Origin: Variovorax sp. MHTC-1
Lineage (GTDB): Bacteria > Pseudomonadota > Gammaproteobacteria > Burkholderiales > Burkholderiaceae_C
DNA: 64,000 nt
NCBI RefSeq assembly: GCF_003984645.1
Contig: NZ_RWKI01000009.1
Coordinates: 1-64,000, forward strand
Reading direction: 5' to 3'
Positions 19,829 through 28,374 of the stretch are shown here, piece after piece. The notes beneath the pieces were generated by a model. The model made no database searches, was not told the origin of the DNA, and was given only the letters and a program-made list of their open reading frames with translations. The number at the start of each line of letters is the position of its first letter. Position 1 is the first letter of the stretch. The position numbers were made by a program, and so were the translations under genes.

Positions 19829-22800
19829 CAGCCGACGCGCAGCACCGCGTGCTCGGGCAGGGTGCGCCAGGTGATCCATTCGCTTCTGGCGATGTGGTGC
19901 GTGGGCACCGCGGCGGTGGTGGCGTCGCCGTACTGCACGACCAGCTCGCGGCCCTCGAGCCGCAGCGTGATCTCGAAGCCCGGCCAGTGTGCCGGCACGC
20001 GTGGCGTCAGCGAAAGCCGGTCGCCGCGCACCGCCAGGCCCAGCAGGGTTTCGACGGCGGCACGGTGCAGCCATGCGGCCGAGCCGGTGTACCAGCTCCA
20101 GCCGCCGCGGCCGACATAGGGCGCGGCGCCGTAGATGTCGCCGGCCATCACGTAGGGCTCGAGCTCGTAGGCCGGGCCGCGTTCGGGATGGCGCGCACGG
20201 TGCGCCGGGCTCAGGCCTTCGAAGCTTTGCCACGCAGCTTCGGTGTCGCCGGTGAGCGCCTGCGCCATCAGCGCCCACACGGCGGCGTGCGAATACTGGC
20301 CGCCGTTCTCGCGCACGCCCGGCGGGTAGGCCTGGATGTAGCCCGGGTTGTTGGGTGAATTCGCCAGCGGCGGATGCAGGAGCTGCAGCAGGCCGGCGGA
20401 CTCGTCGTGCAGATGGGCCTTCATCGATGCGAGGGCCTGGCTGGCGTGGGTCGTGTCCGAGGCGCCCGAGAGCACCGACCAGGCCTGCGCGATCAGGTCG
20501 ATGCGACATTCCTCGTTGAGTGCCGAGCCGAGCGGCGCGCCGTTGTCGAAGAAGGCGCGCCGGAACCAGGCGCCGTCCCAGCCGGGACCGTGCAGGGCGG
20601 CGATCCAGCCCTTGCGCGCGGCCTGCCAGCGCGCGGCGCGTGCCTTGTCGCCGCGCGCCTCGGCCAATGGGGCGTAGCGCTCGACCACGCTGCAGAGGAA
20701 CCAGGCGAGCCAGACCGATTCGCCGCGGCCTTCGTGGCCGACGCGGTTCATGCCGTCGTTCCAGTCGCCGGTGCCCACCAGCGGCAGGCCGTGGACGCCG
20801 GTCGCGAGGCTGCGGTCGATCGCGCGCGCGCCGTGTTCGTACACGGTGGCCGTGAGGCCGCTGGTCTGCGGCGCGTAGTAGGCGTCCTCGGCGCCCGCCG
20901 GAATCTCGGGGCCGTCGATGAAGGGCACGACTTCGTCCAGCACCGAGCGGTCGGCCGTGACCTCGACGTAGTGCGAGGCGGCATAGGGCAGCCACAGCAG
21001 GTCGTCGGAGAAATGCGTGCGCACGCCGGCGCCGCCGGGCATGTGCCACCAGTGCTGCACGTCGCCCTCGGGGAACTGGCGCGCCGCGTTGACCAGGATC
21101 TGCTCGCGCAGGCGCGCCGGATCGGTGAGCGCAAAGGCCATCGCGTCCTGCAGCTGGTCGCGAAAACCGAAGGCGCCGCCGGCCTGATAGAAGCCGGCCT
21201 TCGACCAGAGCCGGCACACCAGTGTCTGGTAGATGAGCCAGCGGTTGACCAGCGCATCGAACAGCGGATCGGGCGTGCGCACCTGCAGGCGGCCGAGCAG
21301 CTCGTTCCAGAAGCCGCGCGCCTCGGCCAGCGCCTCGGGCACGTCGCGCTGCTGCCAGCGGCGCGCCATCTGCATCGCGGCCTCGGGGTTGTCGGCCTGG
21401 CCCAGCATGAAGGTGAAGCTCGCACTCGCGCCGGCGGCGAGCGGGAAATCGCCGGCCACGGCGGCGCAGGCATCGAGGCCGCTGCCGGCACGCTGGGCCA
21501 GCGTGTCGGGCACTTCGACCGCGCCGTGTCCGGCGAAGAATTCGCTGCGTTCGCAGGTCCATTGGGTCGCGCCGTTCAAGCCCGCGAGCGCGGCGAAGCC
21601 GGTGCTGCCGCCGAATCCGGTACTCGACTCGCGCTGCTGGCCGAACACCGCGGGCAGGTTCTCGGGCTTCCAGGTGTGGACGGTGCGGCGTTCGCCGCGT
21701 GCCGCGCCCAGCTGCCACTCGATCATCGCGAGCGCGCGCAGCCGGCGCGTGCCGGTGCCCTCGTTGCGCACCTTGACGTGCACCAGCTTCATGCGTTCGT
21801 CGCGGTCGGCGAAGAAGGTGGTTTCCAGTGCAACGTTGCGATGCAGGCATTCGAATACCGTGTAGCCCTGGCCGTGGCGCACGCGGTGCCGGGCGGCCGC
21901 GCCGCCGCGGCTGGCCGGCGTGAGCGGCAGCAGCTCGCGCGAATCGAGGTCCTGCAGCAGGTAGTGCTCGAAGGCCGGGTCCCGCACCGGGTCGTTGGAC
22001 CAGGGCGTGAGCTGGTGCATGCGGCTGTTGACGGCCCAGGTGTAGCCGGTGCCGGATTCGGAGATCTGGAAGCCGAAGGAGGCATTGGCGATCACGTTGA
22101 TCCAGGGCCGCGCCGTGCGCTGGTTCGGATCGACCTCGAAACGGAACTCGCCGCTTTCGGCATCGAAGCCGCCCTGCGGCGACGTCACCGCTTCGGCGAG
22201 CTCGGCCGCCGGCGGAAGCAAAGAGAGCTGGACCCGCGGCCCGAGGTCTTCCGCCGCCGGGCCGGCCGAGGCCGTGGTGTCGCGCAGCGCCGCCACCTGC
22301 ATCTCGAGCGAGCGGCCGTCGGCCGTGAACACCGCGCGCGCCAGGCTCGACAGCGCCGCTTTTTCCGAGGGCGCCACTTCGTGGTCGCGCAGCAGGTAGA
22401 AGCCGGCCGCGTCGTTGCGCGGAAAGCTGTTCTGCGTCTGCTGCGCGACCCGGCTGCGCAGCGCCTCGATCTCGCGCTGCAGCGGCATCAGGTAGGAGTT
22501 GGGCTCGCCATTGAGCACCACCAGGTCGCAGGCCACGCCGCCGAAGCCCCACCAGGGCTGGGCGCGCAGCAGCGTGTCGACCAGGCCCTTGCCGGCGATC
22601 GAGTGGATGTGGACCAGCACGATCGGCTTGTCGCCCGAGATCCCGAAGCGCCAGATCTGGCGCAGATCGATGAGCCCGCGGTCGCGCATCGGGCGCGGCG
22701 TGGTGTAGGTCAGGATGGTCGTCAGGTCCTGCAGCGCCTGGTTCTTCGCCGGGTCGATGCTGAGGTCGCGCAGTCGCACCTGCGCCAGCGTGGCCGCCAT

Positions 22801-25800
22801 GCGCGTCGCGCGCTCGACGTGCATCGGCTGCAGGTAGCGGTCGATGCTGGGCATCAGGGCTTCCACATCCTCGTCGGCCGCGGTGGCGAAGGTCACGCGC
22901 GCCGTGCCGCCGGGCGGGATCTCCAGGCGCACGCGCAGGCAGGCGACGGGATCCAGCCCGTTGACCGGCGTGCCGTCCGGCGCCGCCGATTGCGGATCGA
23001 GGGTCGGCGTCGCGAGCGTGCGGTTGCGCCCGATGAAGGCGCGCCGGTCGGTCATGCAGTCGACCGACAGCACCTGCGCATCGACCGAGGCCACGAAGTG
23101 CGCGGCGGCCACCACCGGGTCGCCGTGCAGGCGCGGCTTGCGCGTCAGCAGCAGCGCGCGCCAGCCGGGCTCCCAGCGGCTCTCGATGAAGAGGTTGGCG
23201 AAGGCCGGGTGCGCCTCGTCGGCCTTGGGGTCGGAGAGTACCGGTTCGAAGTACGAGACGAGTTCGAGCGTACGCGTTGCGCTGCCGGTGTTGTGCAGCG
23301 CGACCGTGCGCAGCTCGGTGTCGTCTTCGGGGCTGATCAGCACCGTGGTGCGTGCCTGCAGGCCGGGCCCGCTGGCATCGAACTGCACCTGGTCGGCCAG
23401 GAAGCGCGCGCGGTAGCGCCACTCTTCGCCGGGCGCGGGCAGGGCGGTCAGCGAGGTGATCGTCGCGCTGCCGATGTCCCGCACATAGAAGAAGGTGCCG
23501 TAGCCGTCGCGCAGCGGATCGTCGCGCCAGCGGCTCACGTTGAACGAGCGCCAGCGGCTCACGCCCGCGCCGTTGGCGCGCAGCGCCACGGTGTAGTGGC
23601 CGTTCGACAGCAGGTGGGTGGGCTGGAAGCCGGGCTCGTGAGGATCGACCACGCGCGGCTGGAAGATCGGCGGCGCCTCGCCGGTGCTCGGCTCGGGCGG
23701 CATGCGCGGATCGGCGCTGCCGATGATCTGCCGCGGCGTGCGCTCGTGCAGCAGCGACTCGTGCGCCTGCACCAGCGGAGCGCTGCCGAACCAGCGGCGC
23801 GGCGCGCCGTCGCACGCCACGTTGCACAGTGCCACCAGCGCCATGCCGTGGTGATGCGCCATGACGTTGTGCACCACGGTGAAAGGCTGGCCCGCGGGCT
23901 GGCGCGAGGCGGTGAAGTCGATCGCGTCGAAGAAGCCGAACTCGCCGCGCGCTCCCAGCGATTCGAGCAGCTGCAGATTGACCACTGCATCGGCCGGCGC
24001 GAGCACAGCGGCCATCATGGTGGCGTAGGGCGCGACCACGCGGTCGGTCGGCGGCGTGCGGCGCAGCGCCAGCCGCGGCACGCCGAAGGGCGAGTACTGG
24101 AAGGCGAGCGAATGGTCCTGCGCGAAGTAGGCCGATTCCGAGACGCCCCAGGGCAGGTTCTGCACGTTGCCGAAGACCTGCTGCTCGCCGATCGCGGCCA
24201 GGTTGGCCACCTGCAGCAGGCCGCCCACCGGCTCCGGCATCACCAGCGTGGGCATCAGGTATTCGAACATCGAGCCCGACCAGGACTTGAGCCCGGGCCG
24301 AACGCCGACCGAGAGAAAAGGCCGCCCGAGCGCCATCCAGTGGCGCCGTGGCACGTCGCCCTTGGCGATGGCGAGAAAGCTCAATAGCCGCGCTTCGGAG
24401 GCGAGCAGGTCGTAGTAGCTCGCATCGAGCTCGTTCTCCTCGACCCGGAGGCCGATGTGGAACAGGTGGCGCTTGGCGTCGTAGAGCCCGCGGAAATCCA
24501 TGCCCGCGCACAAGGCCTCGCAGCGCAGGGCGAGGGCTTCGAGCCGCGCGCCGGCGCCGCTGCCGTCGGCCGCGAAGCTGCGGCAGGCCTGGGCCACGGC
24601 CAGCAGGTGGCCTGCAAGGTTGCCGCTGTCGACGCTGGACACGTAGGCCGGCAGCAGCAACGCGAGCGATCGCGTCTCGTACCAGTTGTAGAGATGGCCC
24701 TGGTGCTTGTCCATGCGGTCGATGGTGTCGAAGGTCGCCTCGAGCCGGGCGGCGAGCGCCGCGGTGTCGAGCCAGCCGAATTCGCGCGCGCAGCAGCAGG
24801 CCAGCAGGTACATGCCGATGTTGGTCGGCGAGGTGCGGTGCGCGATGGTGGGCTCGGGTTCGAACTGCAGGTTGTCGGGCGGCAGATGGTTGTCCTCGGG
24901 GCCGACGACATGCTCGAAGAAGCGCCAGGTATCGCGCGCCAGCGTTTCGAGGTAGCTGCGGTGCTCGGCGGCCAGCGTGTCTTCGTTGCCCTCCGGTACG
25001 CGGCTGCCCCACCAGGCTGCGACCGGCGCCAGCGCCCACAGCCCGAACAGCAGCATGCCCAGCCACGGATGCGGGCTCCAGAACGCGGCCACGGCGAGTG
25101 CGATGCAGACCAGGCTCGCGATCGCTCCGCTGCGCAGGAAGGGCGCCAGGTGGTAGCGGGCCTGCGCCTGGGCCTGGGCAGCTGTGGTCCATTCGAGCAG
25201 GTGCCGGCGGCTCACCGCCAGGCGCCACGCGGCACGCACCGTGGCATCGAGCAGGAGCCGGGTCTGCGCGGCCAGCTGGACGAACTGCCAGGCGGCGCCA
25301 GCCATGGCGCGCAGCAGCTCGGTGGAACCGACGTCGAAGAAATGGCGCAGCTCGATCGAGCGCCGTGTCGGCACCAGCCCCGCCAGGGCGCCGAGCATGG
25401 GGCCGAGCATCAGCGCGGCCGCGACGGCCGCGAGCGCCCAGGGCAGCGGGAACGCATCGGTGAAAACGACCCACGCGAGCAGCGCGGTCGACGCCGGAAT
25501 CACCAGCGCGCGGCGCAGGTTGTCGCTCATCTTCCAGAGGCCCAGTGCATCGATGCCGAAGCGCGGCGCGCGCAGCATCAGCGGCAGCAACTGCCAGTCG
25601 CCGCGCGTCCAGCGGTGCGCGCGCGAGGCCGCCACGCCGGCGTGATGCGGATGGTCTTCGATCAGTACCAGGTCGCTCACCACGCCGCAGCGCGCCACCG
25701 TGCCTTCGAGCAGGTCGTGGCTCAATACCGCGCCTTCGGGCAGGCGGCGGTCCAGCGTCGCATGGACGGCGTGCACGTTGAGCAGCCCCTTGCCGGTGAA

Positions 25801-28002
25801 GGAGCCGCTGCCGAACACGTCCTGGTAGAGGTCGGAAGCGCTGCTGCTGTAGGGGTCGAGCCCGCACTGGCCGGCGAACAGCCAGTGGAAGAAGGAGCGT
25901 TCGTTGCGCGCCGGGAAAGGCGTGACGATGCGCGGCTGGAAGATGCCGAAGCCCCTCGCCACGCTGCGGCTGGCCATGTCGAGCTGCGGCGCATTGAGCG
26001 GATGGGCCGCCACCGCGACCAGCTCGCGCAGTGCACCGGGCGGCAGGCCGGTGTCGCTGTCGAGCGTCAGCACGTAGGGGATGCGATCGGCCAGCCGCAG
26101 GCCGGGTGCCATCGGCAGGAAGCCGCTGTCATCGCCGGTGGCCAGGAGGCGCAGCAGCATCTCGAGCTTGCCGCGCTTGCGCTCCCAGCCCATCCAGCGC
26201 TGCTGGGTGTCGCTCCAGCTGCGCGGTCGGTGCAGCAGCACGAAGCGCGGCGCCGCGTCCAGCGGCGCGGGATAGCGATCGTTGAGCGCCGCGATGCGTT
26301 GCAGCACGTCGTCGAGCAGGGCGCCGTCGTCGGGCAGCGAAGACTCGGCGGCATCGGCCCAGTCCGTCAGCAGCGCGAACTGCGCCTGCGCCTCGCGGTT
26401 GGCGAGCCAATGCAGTTCGAGCCGCTGGGCGAGCTGGGCGTTGGCCGCTTGCGAACTCAGCAGCGCCGGAACCACGACCAGCACCCGGTGAGCTTCGGGA
26501 ATGCCGTGCGCGAAATCAAGCCGAGGCAGCGGCTGGACCCGGGTCGATTCGGCCATGATGCGGTGCACCAGCGCGATGACCGCTTCGGACAGGGGCCAGG
26601 CGAGCAGCACGAGCGCAACCAGCGCTTGCCAGGGCGCATCGGGCCAGCCGCTGCCGTTCAGGCCCTGGACCGCCGCCGCCAGCAGCAGCGCGGTGCCTGC
26701 CAGCACGGCCAGCACATAGAGCGTCGGGCGCCAGGCGCGCAGGGCGTTCCGGCGTGGCGCGATGCGTACCGCGCCCGTGCCATCCGCCGGCGCCAGCGCG
26801 ACGCTCAGGGCCGGGAGGCCCTGTCCGAACAGGTAGTAGCCGGCAGTGCTTTCGGCCCGCGACCAGCGGCTCTCCGCATCCCCGTCCTCAGGCGAATCGC
26901 TGGCCGCATCGAAGGCCAGGCGCACCACGGCCTGCGCGACTTCGTGCTCGGACCGCCGGCTGCTGCGCGCCACCTGTTCCATCGCATGGGTGATCTGCTG
27001 GCGCGTGAGCTCGCTTTCGCGCGCGAAGCTGGGCAGCTCGCGCAGCACGCGCAGGGAGCGGCTCACCGGCTCGATCAGGTCGGCCCATTCGACCTGGCCG
27101 ATCATGCGCAAGGTGGTGATGATGTTCCCGACCGTGAGGTTGGCTGCAGCCTGCGTCGTCTGTGCTTCGTGGACCAGCGCCGGGCCGTTCGGGCAATGCT
27201 GCTCGGTCCACTTCAGAAGCGGCGGCGCGTCCTCGCCGTGCTCGACCGGCAGCTGCAGCCAGAGCTGCGTGAGGTAGCGTTCCTGCATGCCGCGGGCCTG
27301 CAGCGCGCGGTAGAGCACGTCGAGATCCTGCACGGAAAGCCTGTCGGCCGCGTCCCACGCCGCATGCGCGACCTCGCGCGCAACCTTGCTTTCTGCAATG
27401 CCCTCGGCCACGCGTCGCAGGTTCTCCAGGAGCACCACGCGCAGCGTGGTCGGCAGCGCCCACAGTTCGCCGAGCGTGAGTTCGTCGATGTCCTGGTAGG
27501 CGTTGAGGAAGGCGGTGAATAGCTCGTTGTTCAGCACGCTGTCGGTATGCGCCACGTAGGCCCAGGCGATGCCGTAGACGCGCGGCAACCCTGCGAGCGG
27601 TGGTGCCGCGAGCTTGGGCAAGCGCGCGTAGTAGCTGCGCGGCACGCCTTCGCGGATCTGTTGCAGCTGCGCCTCGACAAGGTGGAAGTTGTCGAGCAGC
27701 CATTCGGCCGCCGGCGTGACATAGCGCCCGCTCTGCGAGATCAGCGCGATGTAGTCGAAGGCGCTGCGCAGCGACTCGAGGTTGCGGTCGACCCGCGGGA
27801 AGAAGGGCGTGGCGTCGACGCGCGACTCCTCGCTGCGCACGACCTGCGCCCGGGCCAGGCTGTGGCCGTGCTGCTCGAAGCGCTGCGCGCCGAACAGCTC
27901 GGCACGGATCGGCGGCTCGACAGCTTCGTGGGGCCCGAGGAGAAGATTGCGCGCGTACCGGCTGAGGGATTCGAGCCGGTCGACGACCGCCGCGGCGCTC
28001 AA
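19828..28002 (-). CDS. ndvB: Cyclic beta-1,2-glucan synthase (NdvB/ChvB-like)
   Basis: About 2724 residues from TTG 28002, close to the usual 2800 of ChvB/NdvB. Visible in order are the N-terminal block TPAAEWLLDNFHLVEAQL; a GT84 glycosyltransferase region within hydrophobic segments, with TLDSDTGLPPG near residue 647 and RWTRGDWQLLP near 797; a central glucoamylase-like part; and a C-terminal GH94 phosphorylase-like domain with GTGDWNDGMNRVG near 2411, carrying the presumed catalytic Asp. The family polymerises UDP-glucose on itself, adjusts chain length and cyclises the glucan, which goes to the periplasm for osmotic adaptation and host interaction. The start is inferred: TTG overlaps the stop of the small upstream gene (TTGA). 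Longer in-frame extensions only shadow that gene. Rhizobial/Brucella-type synthases usually work with an exporter (NdvA/ChvA), which is not in this window. Confidence 0.9.
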   Translation of the reverse strand: MSAAAVVDRLESLSRYARNLLLGPHEAVEPPIRAELFGAQRFEQHGHSLARAQVVRSEESRVDATPFFPRVDRNLESLRSAFDYIALISQSGRYVTPAAEWLLDNFHLVEAQLQQIREGVPRSYYARLPKLAAPPLAGLPRVYGIAWAYVAHTDSVLNNELFTAFLNAYQDIDELTLGELWALPTTLRVVLLENLRRVAEGIAESKVAREVAHAAWDAADRLSVQDLDVLYRALQARGMQERYLTQLWLQLPVEHGEDAPPLLKWTEQHCPNGPALVHEAQTTQAAANLTVGNIITTLRMIGQVEWADLIEPVSRSLRVLRELPSFARESELTRQQITHAMEQVARSSRRSEHEVAQAVVRLAFDAASDSPEDGDAESRWSRAESTAGYYLFGQGLPALSVALAPADGTGAVRIAPRRNALRAWRPTLYVLAVLAGTALLLAAAVQGLNGSGWPDAPWQALVALVLLAWPLSEAVIALVHRIMAESTRVQPLPRLDFAHGIPEAHRVLVVVPALLSSQAANAQLAQRLELHWLANREAQAQFALLTDWADAAESSLPDDGALLDDVLQRIAALNDRYPAPLDAAPRFVLLHRPRSWSDTQQRWMGWERKRGKLEMLLRLLATGDDSGFLPMAPGLRLADRIPYVLTLDSDTGLPPGALRELVAVAAHPLNAPQLDMASRSVARGFGIFQPRIVTPFPARNERSFFHWLFAGQCGLDPYSSSASDLYQDVFGSGSFTGKGLLNVHAVHATLDRRLPEGAVLSHDLLEGTVARCGVVSDLVLIEDHPHHAGVAASRAHRWTRGDWQLLPLMLRAPRFGIDALGLWKMSDNLRRALVIPASTALLAWVVFTDAFPLPWALAAVAAALMLGPMLGALAGLVPTRRSIELRHFFDVGSTELLRAMAGAAWQFVQLAAQTRLLLDATVRAAWRLAVSRRHLLEWTTAAQAQAQARYHLAPFLRSGAIASLVCIALAVAAFWSPHPWLGMLLFGLWALAPVAAWWGSRVPEGNEDTLAAEHRSYLETLARDTWRFFEHVVGPEDNHLPPDNLQFEPEPTIAHRTSPTNIGMYLLACCCAREFGWLDTAALAARLEATFDTIDRMDKHQGHLYNWYETRSLALLLPAYVSSVDSGNLAGHLLAVAQACRSFAADGSGAGARLEALALRCEALCAGMDFRGLYDAKRHLFHIGLRVEENELDASYYDLLASEARLLSFLAIAKGDVPRRHWMALGRPFLSVGVRPGLKSWSGSMFEYLMPTLVMPEPVGGLLQVANLAAIGEQQVFGNVQNLPWGVSESAYFAQDHSLAFQYSPFGVPRLALRRTPPTDRVVAPYATMMAAVLAPADAVVNLQLLESLGARGEFGFFDAIDFTASRQPAGQPFTVVHNVMAHHHGMALVALCNVACDGAPRRWFGSAPLVQAHESLLHERTPRQIIGSADPRMPPEPSTGEAPPIFQPRVVDPHEPGFQPTHLLSNGHYTVALRANGAGVSRWRSFNVSRWRDDPLRDGYGTFFYVRDIGSATITSLTALPAPGEEWRYRARFLADQVQFDASGPGLQARTTVLISPEDDTELRTVALHNTGSATRTLELVSYFEPVLSDPKADEAHPAFANLFIESRWEPGWRALLLTRKPRLHGDPVVAAAHFVASVDAQVLSVDCMTDRRAFIGRNRTLATPTLDPQSAAPDGTPVNGLDPVACLRVRLEIPPGGTARVTFATAADEDVEALMPSIDRYLQPMHVERATRMAATLAQVRLRDLSIDPAKNQALQDLTTILTYTTPRPMRDRGLIDLRQIWRFGISGDKPIVLVHIHSIAGKGLVDTLLRAQPWWGFGGVACDLVVLNGEPNSYLMPLQREIEALRSRVAQQTQNSFPRNDAAGFYLLRDHEVAPSEKAALSSLARAVFTADGRSLEMQVAALRDTTASAGPAAEDLGPRVQLSLLPPAAELAEAVTSPQGGFDAESGEFRFEVDPNQRTARPWINVIANASFGFQISESGTGYTWAVNSRMHQLTPWSNDPVRDPAFEHYLLQDLDSRELLPLTPASRGGAAARHRVRHGQGYTVFECLHRNVALETTFFADRDERMKLVHVKVRNEGTGTRRLRALAMIEWQLGAARGERRTVHTWKPENLPAVFGQQRESSTGFGGSTGFAALAGLNGATQWTCERSEFFAGHGAVEVPDTLAQRAGSGLDACAAVAGDFPLAAGASASFTFMLGQADNPEAAMQMARRWQQRDVPEALAEARGFWNELLGRLQVRTPDPLFDALVNRWLIYQTLVCRLWSKAGFYQAGGAFGFRDQLQDAMAFALTDPARLREQILVNAARQFPEGDVQHWWHMPGGAGVRTHFSDDLLWLPYAASHYVEVTADRSVLDEVVPFIDGPEIPAGAEDAYYAPQTSGLTATVYEHGARAIDRSLATGVHGLPLVGTGDWNDGMNRVGHEGRGESVWLAWFLCSVVERYAPLAEARGDKARAARWQAARKGWIAALHGPGWDGAWFRRAFFDNGAPLGSALNEECRIDLIAQAWSVLSGASDTTHASQALASMKAHLHDESAGLLQLLHPPLANSPNNPGYIQAYPPGVRENGGQYSHAAVWALMAQALTGDTEAAWQSFEGLSPAHRARHPERGPAYELEPYVMAGDIYGAAPYVGRGGWSWYTGSAAWLHRAAVETLLGLAVRGDRLSLTPRVPAHWPGFEITLRLEGRELVVQYGDATTAAVPTHHIARSEWITWRTLPEHAVLRVG

Positions 28003-28217
28003 GCGACGGCGTACAGCCCGATGACGAGAGCCACGGCCAGGCAGGCCATCGTCACGATGCGGCCTGCCAGGGCCGAGCGCGCCCGCTGCAATTCGCTCTT
28101 CACCGTGAACCATCGCCCCTGTGCGCGCGCGCAATGTCGCATGTGCGATGCCAGCGCGTCAAAGTCGCCGCTCACGAAGTCGACCTTGGCATGGGTAAGA
28201 GTGTGCGGGGAAGACAT
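27999..28217 (-). CDS. Small membrane protein overlapping the glucan synthase gene
   Basis: A 72-residue protein with ATG at 28217 preceded by AGGAA at good spacing. The first 45 residues are hydrophilic (FDALASHMRHCARAQGRW) and the C-terminus is one hydrophobic helix (IVTMACLAVALVIGLYAVA), so it is predicted to be a tail-anchored inner-membrane protein. Its TGA overlaps the proposed TTG start of the glucan synthase gene. No family is recognised. Context suggests a co-expressed partner or translational-coupling leader for the synthase, as inference only. Confidence 0.65.
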   Translation of the reverse strand: MSSPHTLTHAKVDFVSGDFDALASHMRHCARAQGRWFTVKSELQRARSALAGRIVTMACLAVALVIGLYAVA

Positions 28218-28334
28218 GGCGAAGATTCCTGTGAACGAGCCTTGAGCTGCCGCGCGATTGCGAGAACTTTGAAACGTGGCCGACAGGGTACTCTTCCTGC
28301 AAAGGCCTTAAATTCTGCTTCGCCGGATGTTCGC

Positions 28335-28374
28335 GTAGGAAACGGCGTACACGGCGCCTCTCGCCGGTTCCTAC
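28335..28374. repeat. Hairpin overlapping the ppc stop codon
   Basis: The arms GTAGGAAACGGCG (28335-28347) and CGCCGGTTCCTAC (28362-28374) pair at 12 of 13 positions around a 14-base loop. On the minus strand the hairpin begins at the ppc TAG stop itself. There is no T-run, so it is either a 3'-end stabiliser, a weak terminator or a dispersed palindromic element placed at the gene end. Confidence 0.6.

Noticed and set aside
19628-27522. Very long open frames on both strands across the glucan synthase gene (for example 19628-25867 minus, 20374-24387 plus, 24457-27522 plus)
   Set aside because: They are antisense or alternate-frame shadows of a GC-rich coding region; their translations are Arg/Ala/Gly-rich with no recognisable domain.
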